Assembly (NCBI RefSeq): GCF_946478805.1
Contig: NZ_CAMLDC010000009.1
Coordinates: 62,001-126,000 of the forward strand
DNA: 64,000 nt
Source of the DNA: an uncultured Fluviicola sp.
GTDB taxonomy: Bacteria; Bacteroidota; Bacteroidia; Flavobacteriales; Crocinitomicaceae
Reading direction: 5' to 3'
Shown here piece by piece: positions 16,961 to 26,694 of the stretch (its first letter is position 1; each line of letters starts with the position of its first letter). The notes beneath the pieces were generated by a model, which had not been told where the DNA came from, did no database searches, and was given only the letters and a program-made list of their open reading frames with translations. Position numbers and translations under genes: made by a program.

Positions 16961-19330
16961 CTACCCCGAACACATTTCACAGTTGTCCGGATTATCCAAA
17001 GAACATGCAATTGCTGCTTGTTGTTCTTCCAATTCAGCTGCAGATATTGCTGCCGGCTCTTCCGTTACTGCTTTATCTACTGTAAACTTGATTGCATCCG
17101 TTGCAGCTTTTGTTCTCAGGTAATACATTCCTGTTTTCAATCCTTTTTTCCAACCGTAGAAGTGCATGGAAGTCAATTTACCGAAGTTTGCATTTTCCAT
17201 GAAAATATTCAACGATTGAGATTGACAAATATATGCTCCACGATCGGCAGCTTGCTCGATAATTGCTTTTTGAGAAATTTCCCAAGCTGTTTTGTATAGA
17301 TCCTTGATGTATTGAGGAATCTCGTTGATGTTTTGAACAGAACCATTTGCTGCCATCAATTTCTGACGCATATCTTTTGTCCATAAACCTTCTTTCACCA
17401 AGTCCTTCAACAAGTGCTTATTCACAATGATGAACTCACCTGACAATACACGACGTGTATAAATATTGGATGTGTAAGGCTCAAAACATTCGTTATTTCC
17501 AAGAATTTGGGCTGTTGAAGCTGTTGGCATCGGAGCAACCAATAAGGAGTTACGTACTCCGTGTTTCATCACTTCTTCTTTCAACAAATCCCATTCCCAA
17601 CGATCTGTAGGAGTAACACCCCACATATCGTATTGGAAAACACCTTTTGAAACCGGAGAACCGGCGTATGTTTCGTAAGGACCCTCAGCAATAGCCAAAT
17701 CTTTAGAAGCTGTCATTGCCGCGTAATAAATCGTTTCAAAGATCTCACGGTTCAATGCTTTCGCTTCTTCCGATTCGAATGGGAAACGCATCATGATGAA
17801 TGCATCTGCCAATCCTTGAACTCCTAATCCAATTGGACGGTGGCGCATGTTTGATTTACGAGCCTCTTCTACCGGGTAGAAGTTCCCATCAATAATGCGG
17901 TTCAGGTTCACAGTTGCCTGGTACGTTACCTCGAACAATTTATCGTGGTCGAATTTTCCGTCTTCAGTTACATATTTTGGCAATGCCAAAGAAGCCAGGT
18001 TACAAACAGCGATTTCATCCGGTGCAGTGTATTCGATAATCTCCGTACACAAGTTAGAAGATTTAATCACTCCTAAATTTTGTTGATTCGATTTCGAGTT
18101 CGCTGCATCTTTGTACAACATGTATGGCGTACCTGTCTCAATTTGAGATTCCAATACTTTAAACCACAAATCTTGTGCTTTGATTGTTTTACGACCTTTT
18201 CCTTCTCCCTCGTATTGAGTATACAACGCTTCGAAATCAGCTCCAAATGAATCGGAAAGTCCCGGGCATTCGTGTGGACACATCAATGTCCAATCCCCGT
18301 TTTCTTCCACACGTTTCATGAATAAATCCGGAATCCACAAAGCGTAGAACAAATCGCGGGCACGCATTTCCTCTTTTCCGGTATTCTTTTTCAAGTCAAG
18401 GAAATCGAATACGTCTGCATGCCAAGGTTCAATATACATTGCGAAAGAACCTTTACGTTTCCCTCCACCCTGGTCTACATAACGAGCCGTATCATTGAAT
18501 ACACGTAACATCGGAACGATTCCGTTGGATGTACCGTTTGTTCCTTTAATGTATGATCCTGTTGCACGAATATCATGAAGAGCTAACCCAATACCACCAG
18601 CCGATTGAGAAATCTGAGCGCAAGATTTCAATGTCTCGTAAATACCTTCAATACTGTCTTCCTTCATCGTTAACAAGAAACAAGAAGACATTTGAGGTTT
18701 CGGTGTACCTGAATTAAATAATGTTGGCGTAGCATGTGTAAACCATCCTTCGGACATCAAGTTGTACGTCTTGATGGCCTGTGCCAAATCATGTTTGTGA
18801 ATCCCGACAGCAACACGCATCAACATCTGTTGTGGTCTTTCTGCGATTTCACCGTTTGTTCTCAACAAGTAACTTCTTGTCAATGTTTTGAATCCAAAGT
18901 AATCGTAGCGGAAGTCACGATCGTAAATAATACTTGAATCCAATACTTCTTTATTGCTTTGAATCACTTCAAACACATCATCAGCAATCAATGATGCACG
19001 TTGACCTGTTTTAGGATCCACATATTTGTACAGGTCTTCCATTACTTCAGAAAACGATTTTTTCGTCTCCTTATGTAAATTGGACACTGCAATACGTGAT
19101 GCCAACAAAGCATAATCCGGGTGATCAATTGTCTTAGCAGCTGCAACCTCAGCGGCCAGATTATCTAAAACTGTTGTTGTCACACCATCGTAGATTCCTT
19201 CGATGACCTTCATGGCAACAGCCTCGGGGGAAACTAGTGGGTCAAGCCCGTAGCACATCTTGATGATGCGCGCAGTGATTTTGTCAAATTTCACCGCCTC
19301 TTTTCTTCCGTCTCTTTTAATTACGTACAT
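16961..19330 (-). CDS. nrdA: Ribonucleoside-diphosphate reductase, alpha (large) subunit
   Basis: 789-residue catalytic subunit of class I ribonucleotide reductase, reducing ribonucleoside diphosphates to deoxy forms in the cytoplasm. Residues 1-90 form an ATP-cone ([20 protein letters not shown]), the allosteric activity site. The active-site cysteine of MSSCFLL, the radical-site triad NLCTE and the redox cysteines of the flexible tail (CEMCSG at the very end) are all present. It is the second gene of a two-gene operon; nrdB ends 49 bp upstream. A palindromic element lies downstream. Full length, with no odd features. Confidence 0.97.
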   Translation of the reverse strand: MYVIKRDGRKEAVKFDKITARIIKMCYGLDPLVSPEAVAMKVIEGIYDGVTTTVLDNLAAEVAAAKTIDHPDYALLASRIAVSNLHKETKKSFSEVMEDLYKYVDPKTGQRASLIADDVFEVIQSNKEVLDSSIIYDRDFRYDYFGFKTLTRSYLLRTNGEIAERPQQMLMRVAVGIHKHDLAQAIKTYNLMSEGWFTHATPTLFNSGTPKPQMSSCFLLTMKEDSIEGIYETLKSCAQISQSAGGIGLALHDIRATGSYIKGTNGTSNGIVPMLRVFNDTARYVDQGGGKRKGSFAMYIEPWHADVFDFLDLKKNTGKEEMRARDLFYALWIPDLFMKRVEENGDWTLMCPHECPGLSDSFGADFEALYTQYEGEGKGRKTIKAQDLWFKVLESQIETGTPYMLYKDAANSKSNQQNLGVIKSSNLCTEIIEYTAPDEIAVCNLASLALPKYVTEDGKFDHDKLFEVTYQATVNLNRIIDGNFYPVEEARKSNMRHRPIGLGVQGLADAFIMMRFPFESEEAKALNREIFETIYYAAMTASKDLAIAEGPYETYAGSPVSKGVFQYDMWGVTPTDRWEWDLLKEEVMKHGVRNSLLVAPMPTASTAQILGNNECFEPYTSNIYTRRVLSGEFIIVNKHLLKDLVKEGLWTKDMRQKLMAANGSVQNINEIPQYIKDLYKTAWEISQKAIIEQAADRGAYICQSQSLNIFMENANFGKLTSMHFYGWKKGLKTGMYYLRTKAATDAIKFTVDKAVTEEPAAISAAELEEQQAAIACSLDNPDNCEMCSG

Positions 19331-19379
19331 ATAGCGCTCTATTTTGGGTTGTTGTTATTGGTATTATTAATATAATCAA

Positions 19380-20354
19380 TTAAAATTCTTCGTCCAAACT
19401 AAATGTTTGGTCTTCCTTGTTCGACATAACGCCCGACTTCTGATACTCAGCCACACGTTTTTCGAAGAAATTGGTTTTACCCTGGATCGAAATCATATCC
19501 ATGAAATCGAACGGATTTGTTGTGTTGAACACTTTCGGATTTCCCAATTCTGTCAATAAACGGTCTGCAACGAACTCAATGTATTGAGCCATCAATTCTG
19601 CATTCATTCCTATTAACTTCACAGGTAATGCATCGGTTACAAACTCTTTCTCAATCTCAACAGCATCCAGGATGATTTCCTGTACCTGATCTTTTGAAAG
19701 CTGGTTTATCAAGTGTTTCGTGTACAACAAACAAGCGAAATCACAATGTAGACCTTCATCACGAGAGATCAACTCATTTGAGAACGATAATCCTGGCATC
19801 AAGCCGCGTTTTTTCAACCAGAAAATCGAACAAAATGAACCGGAGAAGAAGATTCCTTCCACAGCAGCGAATGCAACTAAGCGCTCTGCAAAAGAACCGT
19901 TATCGATCCAACGCAATGCCCAATCTGCTTTCTTGCGAACGCAATCGATTGTATCCAATGCATTGAATAAGTGATTTTTCTCTTTTTGATCCTTGATGTA
20001 TGTATCAATTAACAACGAATAAGTCTCTGAATGGATGTTCTCCATTGCGACCTGGAAACCGTAAAAGAACTTTGCCTCGGTGTATTGCACTTCAGCCAAA
20101 AAGTGTTCTGCCAGGTTTTCGTTTACAATTCCATCAGACGCTGCAAAAAACGCTAGTACGTGTTTTACAAAATGGCGCTCATCATCATTCAATTTCGTTT
20201 CCCAATCAATTAAATCCGGCGACAAATCAATTTCCTCTGCAGTCCAAAAACTCGCTTCTGCTTTCTTATAAAAAGACCAAATATCTTCATGTTGGATTGG
20301 AAACAACACGAATCTGTTTTTGTTTTCCGATAAGATTGGTTCTGCTTTTGCCAT
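19380..20354 (-). CDS. nrdB: Ribonucleoside-diphosphate reductase, beta (small) subunit
   Basis: 324-residue radical-generating subunit partnering NrdA. Metal-ligand motifs are visible: MENIHSETY (Glu and His ligands followed by the radical tyrosine), [11 protein letters not shown] and [10 protein letters not shown] (Glu and His). The C-terminal tail [11 protein letters not shown] is the peptide that docks on NrdA. The start at 20354 ([15 protein letters not shown]) matches the family N-terminus; an in-frame ATG at 20408 would add 18 residues and is less likely. Presence of the tyrosine and the NrdA cone suggest class Ia, with diiron or another dimetal cofactor. Confidence 0.96.
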   Translation of the reverse strand: MAKAEPILSENKNRFVLFPIQHEDIWSFYKKAEASFWTAEEIDLSPDLIDWETKLNDDERHFVKHVLAFFAASDGIVNENLAEHFLAEVQYTEAKFFYGFQVAMENIHSETYSLLIDTYIKDQKEKNHLFNALDTIDCVRKKADWALRWIDNGSFAERLVAFAAVEGIFFSGSFCSIFWLKKRGLMPGLSFSNELISRDEGLHCDFACLLYTKHLINQLSKDQVQEIILDAVEIEKEFVTDALPVKLIGMNAELMAQYIEFVADRLLTELGNPKVFNTTNPFDFMDMISIQGKTNFFEKRVAEYQKSGVMSNKEDQTFSLDEEF

Positions 20355-20817
20355 TTTTAATTTCGTTTTTTTAAAGTCAATAATTCCTATGCCATGGTCA
20401 TTTTTCAACCATGGATCAGTTTGTGTTGGTATTCAAATTTCAGTTAGTTTCCCCTTCAATTTTGTTGTGTGTGCTCAACAAGTTTTTAGCTCAAAGGGGC
20501 ATACAAAAATTGTCATAATTCTTTCCTTTCGCAATTAAAGAAATCCACAATTGTTTGAGGTTTTCAACACCGCTTCTTTGAAAGCCTTTAACATGAACAC
20601 TTAGCGAGTTTATCAACATGACCACTAAAGATATTCACAGTACATAACCTGCAATTCATCGAAGAATTAGCTAGATTCATCCAACTTCAAGTGTATTAAG
20701 ACTTTCAGTGGACTTTCCTATAAAATTAGGTGAAAGTTGAATATCTTTTTTTGCTATATTTAGTATGCTATTAACACCTGGTTGTTGATAGATAAGCAAA
20801 GCCAAATAAACACTGCT
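20355..20817. other. Divergent intergenic region between nrdB and the ComF-like gene
   Basis: 463 bp without a recognised gene. It contains a TTGTTG...CAACAA hairpin near 20465-20485 and an imperfect inverted repeat ACTTTC...GAAAGT at 20712-20737. I looked for paired NrdR boxes (ACACwATATmTwGTGT) and saw none. The control region of nrdBA must lie here. Confidence 0.4.
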
Positions 20818-21537
20818 ATGTCACTAAATTTCTCGTTGAATTTTAACAAATGGATGCGCGATTTGCTCCATGTTCTCTATCCTCAAAATTGCCTGATCTG
20901 CAAAAATGAATTCAATCAATCCAAATTGGCCATTTGTCCGATTTGTTCGAGCGAGTTGGTTTACACGCATTTTGAAGATTATACTGAGGTTACCAACCTG
21001 GACAAATTGTTTTGGGGAAGAGTCAAATTGGAAGGAACATATGCCCTTTTGCGATTCAAGCAACAAAATTCGACCCAACAGATTCTTCATGAACTCAAAT
21101 ACAAGAACAATCCGGAAATTGGAAAGCATTTCGGAAAAGAAATGGGTTTGAAAATAAAGGGACTCGACCGATTTTCGGATGCGGATGCTTTGATTCCTGT
21201 ACCACTTCATCCGAAAAAAGAGTTTATACGAGGGTATAACCAAGCGGAAGTAATCTGTAAAGGAATTGCCGAGAGTAGCGGTATCACTCTTCGAAAGGAT
21301 TTACTTAAACGGGTTTCTTTCACGGAAAGTCAGACCAAAAAAGGAAGATCCTCCCGCTGGGACAATATGCAAGACCGATTCAAATTACAAGGAACAAAGA
21401 GTACAAAGCTCAAGCACCTCGTGGTTGTGGATGATGTTGCAACAACGGGTTCCACTCTTGAAACCTGTGTCCGCATTCTTCAGAAAGAGTTTCCAAAAGC
21501 TAAAATCAGTATAGCAGTTCTGGCCGTAGCGGAATAA
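20818..21537 (+). CDS. comF: ComF-family phosphoribosyltransferase-like protein
   Basis: 239 residues. The N-terminal zinc-finger-like segment has CLIC and CPIC pairs (about 24-47), and the C-terminal phosphoribosyltransferase domain has the PRPP-binding motif VVVDDVATTGST. ComF proteins in naturally competent bacteria act in DNA uptake at the cytoplasmic side; in others the role is unclear. The frame is open from a TTG at 20782, but the ATG at 20818 (MSLNFSLNFNKW) gives the usual N-terminus. It stands alone, 79 bp before the DUF1295 gene. Confidence 0.9.
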   Translation: MSLNFSLNFNKWMRDLLHVLYPQNCLICKNEFNQSKLAICPICSSELVYTHFEDYTEVTNLDKLFWGRVKLEGTYALLRFKQQNSTQQILHELKYKNNPEIGKHFGKEMGLKIKGLDRFSDADALIPVPLHPKKEFIRGYNQAEVICKGIAESSGITLRKDLLKRVSFTESQTKKGRSSRWDNMQDRFKLQGTKSTKLKHLVVVDDVATTGSTLETCVRILQKEFPKAKISIAVLAVAE

Positions 21538-21556
21538 ACTCAAAATTCTTACTCAT

Positions 21557-21587
21557 TTGAATTAACTTTTTTGAATTTTATATTTTG
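21557..21587 (+). promoter_or_regulatory. Possible promoter for the DUF1295 gene
   Basis: TTG at 21557-21559, 19-nt spacer, then TATATTTTG, one base longer than the TAnnTTTG consensus. 30 nt before the ATG. Confidence 0.35.
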
Positions 21588-21616
21588 CGTTTTCAATTAA
21601 ATAGTAACTTTCAATC

Positions 21617-22570
21617 ATGTTAATTACTATACTTATTTTGATATTGACCCTTGTGGTCGTGCCATTGATATCCTTCTATTTCGGAACTCCATTAAATGTA
21701 CTTCAATCAGAAGTACTTACGGATATGGCACTGGTTCTTGCCATTGTGACGGGAATTTGTTTTTTGCTTGGAGAGATTACCAGAAACAATTCACAAATCG
21801 ACAAAATCTGGAGTATTATTCCAATCTATTACGTCTGGCATATTGCCTATGTAGGGGATTTTGCTCCACGTTTGGTCTTAATGGCGGTCGTTGTGACTAT
21901 ATGGGGAGCGCGACTCACTTACAATTTTGCCCGAAGAGGAGCTTATCAATGGAAGTTCTGGACCGGAGAAGAGGATTATCGCTGGGAGGTATTACGCAAA
22001 AGACCAGGTTTCAATAACCGTTTTGTCTGGATGCTGTTCAACTTGTTTTTTATCTGTTCGTATCAAAACACTCTTATTTTCCTGTTCACACTTCCGGCGT
22101 TGACCGGTTTGGGCGATTCCGCACCGCATACCATTCAAATTTGGGATTGGGTTATTGCACTGGCAATTATTGCTGCAATCGTCATCGAGTATATTGCGGA
22201 TCAACAACAGTACGATTTTCAAACTGAAAAATACCGCAGAATCAATGCCGGCGAAGAATTAGGTCCCTACTCAAAAGGATTTGTCGATACCGGTTTATGG
22301 AAATTGGTCCGTCACCCGAATTACGCAATGGAACAAACTGTTTGGTTGTTATTCTATGGTTTCAGTGTCGTTGCAACGGGAGAATGGATCAACTGGTCAA
22401 TGGCAGGATGTCTCCTATTGGTGGTATTGTTCAAAGGAAGCTCTGACTTTTCAGAAGAACTTACAGCGGCAAAATATCCTGATTACACGAATTACCAACG
22501 AAAAACTCCGCGATTCATTCCGTTTACGAAGTTTAAAAATAGAACAAGTTCCAAAGTTCAAGGAGGTTAA
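21617..22570 (+). CDS. DUF1295 family integral membrane protein (steroid-reductase-like)
   Basis: 317-residue inner-membrane protein with about seven hydrophobic segments, starting with a strong one (LITILILILTLVVVPLI). The region WGARLTYNFARRGAYQ and the C-terminal LWKLVRHPNYAMEQTVW (about 230-246) are the recognisable DUF1295 / 3-oxo-5-alpha-steroid reductase-like signatures, where HPNY helps bind NADPH in related isoprenylcysteine methyltransferase and sterol reductase folds. The substrate is unknown. The predicted start gives the first membrane segment straight away. Confidence 0.88.
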   Translation: MLITILILILTLVVVPLISFYFGTPLNVLQSEVLTDMALVLAIVTGICFLLGEITRNNSQIDKIWSIIPIYYVWHIAYVGDFAPRLVLMAVVVTIWGARLTYNFARRGAYQWKFWTGEEDYRWEVLRKRPGFNNRFVWMLFNLFFICSYQNTLIFLFTLPALTGLGDSAPHTIQIWDWVIALAIIAAIVIEYIADQQQYDFQTEKYRRINAGEELGPYSKGFVDTGLWKLVRHPNYAMEQTVWLLFYGFSVVATGEWINWSMAGCLLLVVLFKGSSDFSEELTAAKYPDYTNYQRKTPRFIPFTKFKNRTSSKVQGG

Positions 22571-22645
22571 ATCGTTCAAAAATTGATCTCTCAACTTTTT
22601 GAATCTTTTCTTTGAACCTTTTGAACCTTTTCACACCTTTGTATC

Positions 22646-23692
22646 ATGAAAGTATTGGTCGTAGGATGCGGGGTCGCCGGAATTTGCCTGACACATGAAT
22701 TGCTTCAAGCTGGTTGTGAAGTGCAGGTCATTGATAACGGAAAAAACGTTTCTTCGGTTGTTGCTGCCGGCATCATTAATCCCTTAGTATTCAGAAGAAT
22801 GACCCTGAGTTGGCGTGTTTCTGAATTCATTCCTTTTGCATACAGGAAATACCCTGAAATAGAGCAGACTACAGGTGCTTCCTTTTTCCATCCTTTGGTG
22901 ATTCGCCGCTTATTTCCTTCCGAACAGGAATTGGAATTTTGGAAGAAAAAGCAATTGCTTCCGGAATATTCCGATTATATGGAGGAATTAACGAAAGAAG
23001 ATCTGGAATTCCCGCTCGAACAGAACACGTTCGGAACCGGCCGCGTAAAACAGGCTTCATATATTGATGCGAAAGGTTTCATTCAGGCGAATAAAAAATA
23101 CTTCAAATCAAAAGGAATTCTTTCGGAAGAGACATTCAATCACGACGAACTGAATGCCGAAACCGGTATTTATAAAGGAAGGGAGTACGAATTCATTGTT
23201 TTCGCCGAAGGAAAAGACTCAACTTACAATCCGCTCTTCGGATATTTACCTTTGCAACAGACAAAAGGCGAGGTACTGACCATTCAATCCGGAACAATGT
23301 ACTCTAACGAATCATTGAATCGTAAATGTTTCCTGCTTCCGTTGGGGAACCATCAGTTCAAAGTAGGATCCACCTATGTTTGGGATACGGACAATACCAT
23401 ACCGACTGAAGAAGGGTTACATACAATTACAGAAAATCTGAAATCCCTGACCAGCGAACCGTATACTGTTTTAGAACACCATGCCGGTGTTCGTCCAACC
23501 GTTTTGGATCGAAGACCTTTACTCGGAAGACATCCGAAATTTCCAAAAATGGGCGTTGCAAATGGTTTAGGGGCAAAAGGATATATGCTTGCTCCACTTT
23601 TGATGAATGAATTGGTTAAACACCTGCTTCACGGTCAGGAAATCCCGAAAGATTCCCACATCAGCCGATTTGGAGAACCTAGCCATTCTTGA
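22646..23692 (+). CDS. FAD-dependent oxidoreductase (DAO family)
   Basis: 348-residue flavoenzyme. The N-terminal FAD-binding motif is VVGCGVAGICLTHEL (about 4-18), followed by the acidic end of the second strand (VIDNG). A second glycine-rich part near the C-terminus (GVRPTVLDRRPLLG and GLGAKGYMLAP) closes the FAD site, as in D-amino-acid oxidase-type proteins. The substrate cannot be told. The 3' end overlaps the convergent Kef-type antiporter gene by 14 bp. Confidence 0.88.
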   Translation: MKVLVVGCGVAGICLTHELLQAGCEVQVIDNGKNVSSVVAAGIINPLVFRRMTLSWRVSEFIPFAYRKYPEIEQTTGASFFHPLVIRRLFPSEQELEFWKKKQLLPEYSDYMEELTKEDLEFPLEQNTFGTGRVKQASYIDAKGFIQANKKYFKSKGILSEETFNHDELNAETGIYKGREYEFIVFAEGKDSTYNPLFGYLPLQQTKGEVLTIQSGTMYSNESLNRKCFLLPLGNHQFKVGSTYVWDTDNTIPTEEGLHTITENLKSLTSEPYTVLEHHAGVRPTVLDRRPLLGRHPKFPKMGVANGLGAKGYMLAPLLMNELVKHLLHGQEIPKDSHISRFGEPSHS

Positions 23693-25901
23693 GAAGATCC
23701 CGCAAATAAATCTGGATTCGCTTATTCGAACCAACAATCCATATAACATCATCCGCTTCAAAGGTGATATCCGGATCCGGATTCACTATCCGGTTGTCGT
23801 CGCGTTCCAATCCTACAACGATTCCTTTACACATTTCACGCATCCTGGAATGGCGCATCGTTTGTCCGACCAGATTCGAATCTTCCGGGATGGAGAATGA
23901 ATGCAACCCAACCTGGGAAGAATCCGCTTTCGATTCTATCTGCGCTTCCGAAACAGTGATGTAATTCTTGAATAAAGTTAATTGTTCGTCTGTCCCAATA
24001 ACCGAAATCACATCATTCGGGTAAAGCACACTTTCTTGTCGGGGAATATTGATCGTGGTGTCTCCCCGTTCAATAATCACAATGTTTATTCCAAAATTCT
24101 CGCGCAATTTCATTGTACTTAAAGGTAAGCCGATGATGGGTGAACGCGCATCTAATGTGAAGGTTGTAAGATGGGAATCCCATGGAGCAAGGTACTGCTT
24201 CTCCTTTTGGGCGCGTTCACGTTCGTACAGATTCAACAGGAACCTGGATTCGATCCGGCTATAGAATCGCTTGATCCGATGTCTTTGTGTGACGAAAAAC
24301 AAGGCGCTCACCAAAACTCCGATAAGTGCCGCCAATGGGGAATAGTATTTCGCAAATACAAATCCGACAAAGAAAATAGCCAATGCAATACGCAAGACAA
24401 TCAAGGCTAAAAGCGGACCGCGATAAAGCGGCTTCATCCAGATACTTGCATAAATGTGGGAAGGCCCACGCCTGAAAGCCAAGGCATACAAAAACGGTGC
24501 AATCATCAATAAAGTGATGACTACAACAAGTAAGTTTTTCCATTCACTTTCCTCGAAAAAGGGAGCCAGGAAACGATCGGACAACAAGATGATACTGACG
24601 ATCACAACTGAAAAAATGAGCGTGTTTATCAGGTAAAAACGAATGAGTTTTTTCCAATCGCTTGCTTCTGTCACCTGTTGCGTTCCCAAACTATACCTGT
24701 ACAGGCGGTTCTTCCATTTCACCGGTATTTTCAAGGTCACCCAATCCGACATACCTCCTGAAAACTTGATCATATACGGCGTAGTAAATGTCGTAATTAC
24801 CGAAACGGCTACTGCAATCGGGTACAAAAAATCGCTTGTCACATTCAGCGTAAGCCCCAATGTCGCTATGATAAAGGAGAATTCCCCGATTTGGGACAAA
24901 CTCATTCCAGTTTGAACGGCTACTTTAATCGGTTGACCGGCAAATAGCGACCCGATCGTAGCAAAAATGGGTTTTCCTATCAGGAGTACCACCGTTGAAA
25001 TGGCAATGGGTAAGATATATTCGATAAGCATATTCGGGTCGAGTAACATCCCCACAGAAACAAAGAAAATGGCTCCGAATAAATTTTTCACCGACTGCAC
25101 CAAATGTTCGATCTTTTCCACTTTTGGGGTTTCCGCCAAAATTGAACCCATGATGAAGGCACCCAATGCAGGTGAAAATCCGGCTTGAGAAGACAGAACC
25201 ACCATGAAAAAGCAAAGAGCCAATGAAAGTACAAGAAGTGTTTCATCGTTCAGGTATTTTTTCAATTGTTTGAAAATAGTCGGCAGAAAGAAAATTCCCG
25301 AAACGAACCACAAAACAAGGAAGAAAATGAGCTTTATAATGGAGTAGATCATCTCTACCCCTTGAAATGAGCGACTGATGGAAACGGTAGACAAGATTAC
25401 CATCAGGACAACTGCCACCAAATCTTCGATAATCAGCGCACCCAATACAATCCCTGCAAATTTTTGACTTTTTACTCCCAACTCATCGAACGCACGGAAA
25501 ATGATGGTAGTAGAAGCAATGCTGAGAATTCCCCCCATGAATAAACTGTCCATCATGTTCCAACCAAGAATGACCCCCACATTGTATCCGATCAAAAAAG
25601 TCATCCCGACACCCATGAGTGAGGTGATAATCGCCACATTTCCTACTTTCAGTAATTTTTTGAAACTGAACTCGAGCCCCAAACCGAATAACAGGAAGAT
25701 CACCCCAATTTCTGCCCAAGTCTCAATTCCTTCCGATTCGACAACTGTCGGGAAAAAGTTGAAATAGGGCCCGACCAATACTCCGGCAATGATGTACCCC
25801 AAGACAACGGGCTGACGTAACATTTTAAAAATGATCGTCATAACAGCTGCAGCTCCTAAGATCAATGCCAAATCGATAATTAACTCCGGAACATTCCCCA
25901 T
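23679..25901 (-). CDS. Kef/CPA2-type monovalent cation:proton antiporter with two RCK_C domains
   Basis: 740-residue inner-membrane transporter. Residues about 1-400 hold roughly 12 membrane segments of a Na+/H+ exchanger fold, opening with VVLGYIIAGVLVGPY. The middle region (about 420-540) has four to five further hydrophobic segments, an unusual second membrane block. The C-terminus has two TrkA-C/RCK_C ligand-binding domains: about 570-650, with SPIIGLPLSTMKLRENFGI in part, and about 660-740, ending WIVGSNKRIQIYLRDLL. No TrkA_N NAD-binding domain is present. The role is K+ or Na+ exchange for protons, gated by a cytoplasmic ligand. Confidence 0.9.
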   Translation of the reverse strand: MGNVPELIIDLALILGAAAVMTIIFKMLRQPVVLGYIIAGVLVGPYFNFFPTVVESEGIETWAEIGVIFLLFGLGLEFSFKKLLKVGNVAIITSLMGVGMTFLIGYNVGVILGWNMMDSLFMGGILSIASTTIIFRAFDELGVKSQKFAGIVLGALIIEDLVAVVLMVILSTVSISRSFQGVEMIYSIIKLIFFLVLWFVSGIFFLPTIFKQLKKYLNDETLLVLSLALCFFMVVLSSQAGFSPALGAFIMGSILAETPKVEKIEHLVQSVKNLFGAIFFVSVGMLLDPNMLIEYILPIAISTVVLLIGKPIFATIGSLFAGQPIKVAVQTGMSLSQIGEFSFIIATLGLTLNVTSDFLYPIAVAVSVITTFTTPYMIKFSGGMSDWVTLKIPVKWKNRLYRYSLGTQQVTEASDWKKLIRFYLINTLIFSVVIVSIILLSDRFLAPFFEESEWKNLLVVVITLLMIAPFLYALAFRRGPSHIYASIWMKPLYRGPLLALIVLRIALAIFFVGFVFAKYYSPLAALIGVLVSALFFVTQRHRIKRFYSRIESRFLLNLYERERAQKEKQYLAPWDSHLTTFTLDARSPIIGLPLSTMKLRENFGINIVIIERGDTTINIPRQESVLYPNDVISVIGTDEQLTLFKNYITVSEAQIESKADSSQVGLHSFSIPEDSNLVGQTMRHSRMREMCKGIVVGLERDDNRIVNPDPDITFEADDVIWIVGSNKRIQIYLRDLLKNG

Positions 25902-26071
25902 GAAAATGGTATTGTGGTTCTAACTAAGAAACCAATTTATGATGATTCTTAAAATTAGACAAAATGGGGCTATTTTGGATTAAAACGGGATTAAAACGCG
26001 TGAAAACTTATTAAAAAAGACAAAAATTCAAGATTTCCCCGCGAAAGAACTCAAGTACGGATTGATTTCTA

Positions 26072-26536
26072 TCAGTGAGCTTTGGGTTGGGTCGTATCCC
26101 GGATCGTTGACTTTAGGGGAGCCGGAGTCCTCAAATGCACCTTATCCAGGTTGCTACTCTCGTCAAAGGAAATCTGATTTCCAGCCTCATCAAACTGTGT
26201 TGTTGAATGGTAGTATTGAATACCTCCGTCGGGTGCATCACTGTAATAGATACTTTTCACTTGTCCATTCGGAAAATAAGTCATTTGAGCTGAAGCATGC
26301 CCCCCGAAATTCCTTAAGTTGTGCGAAAACAATTCTTTTCCTGATCTATCGAAACCTTTCAGGGTTCCGTCGCGCTTGTCTTTATCCCATGTTTCAATGG
26401 TAGAAATGGTTCCTTTCTTATGGAAACACTTTTTAACTGTCGAATTATCAGCTCGTTTTGCAGTTTTGCAGTCTAGCTGGGCAAAGATTGATGGAGTTTG
26501 AAAGAAGATAAATAAAAGAATTGCCATTATTTTCAT
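26072..26536 (-). CDS. Secreted YwqK/MORN-like repeat protein
   Basis: 154-residue exported protein with a signal peptide (about 1-19, PSIFAQ). The body has two or three MORN-like beta-hairpin repeats of the YwqK type (GTISTIETWDKDKRDGTL, YFPNGQVKSIYYSD, TTQFDEAGNQISF). Such repeats are usual in Bacteroidetes 'YwqK family antitoxin' annotations, though a toxin partner is not seen here and the label should not be taken literally. C-terminal 30 residues are low-complexity. Stands alone. Confidence 0.75.
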   Translation of the reverse strand: MKIMAILLFIFFQTPSIFAQLDCKTAKRADNSTVKKCFHKKGTISTIETWDKDKRDGTLKGFDRSGKELFSHNLRNFGGHASAQMTYFPNGQVKSIYYSDAPDGGIQYYHSTTQFDEAGNQISFDESSNLDKVHLRTPAPLKSTIRDTTQPKAH

Positions 26537-26694
26537 GGGTTAAAGAAAACAATTTTAGTGCCAAAAAAGATTTGAAATAATCTATTTTAAATCTTTAGAG
26601 CCAATAAATCGATTTGTATCTACTTTTAATTATCTTTATTCTGCATCGAATAGAACAAATTCGGTGTACCAATATTCACTGTAAAATAAACCCT

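Noticed and set aside
20355..20817. NrdR boxes controlling nrdBA
   Set aside because: No paired sequence close to the NrdR consensus was seen on either strand.
26072..26536. Antitoxin, as YwqK-type proteins are often labelled
   Set aside because: It is a secreted protein and no toxin gene is next to it; the label would mislead.
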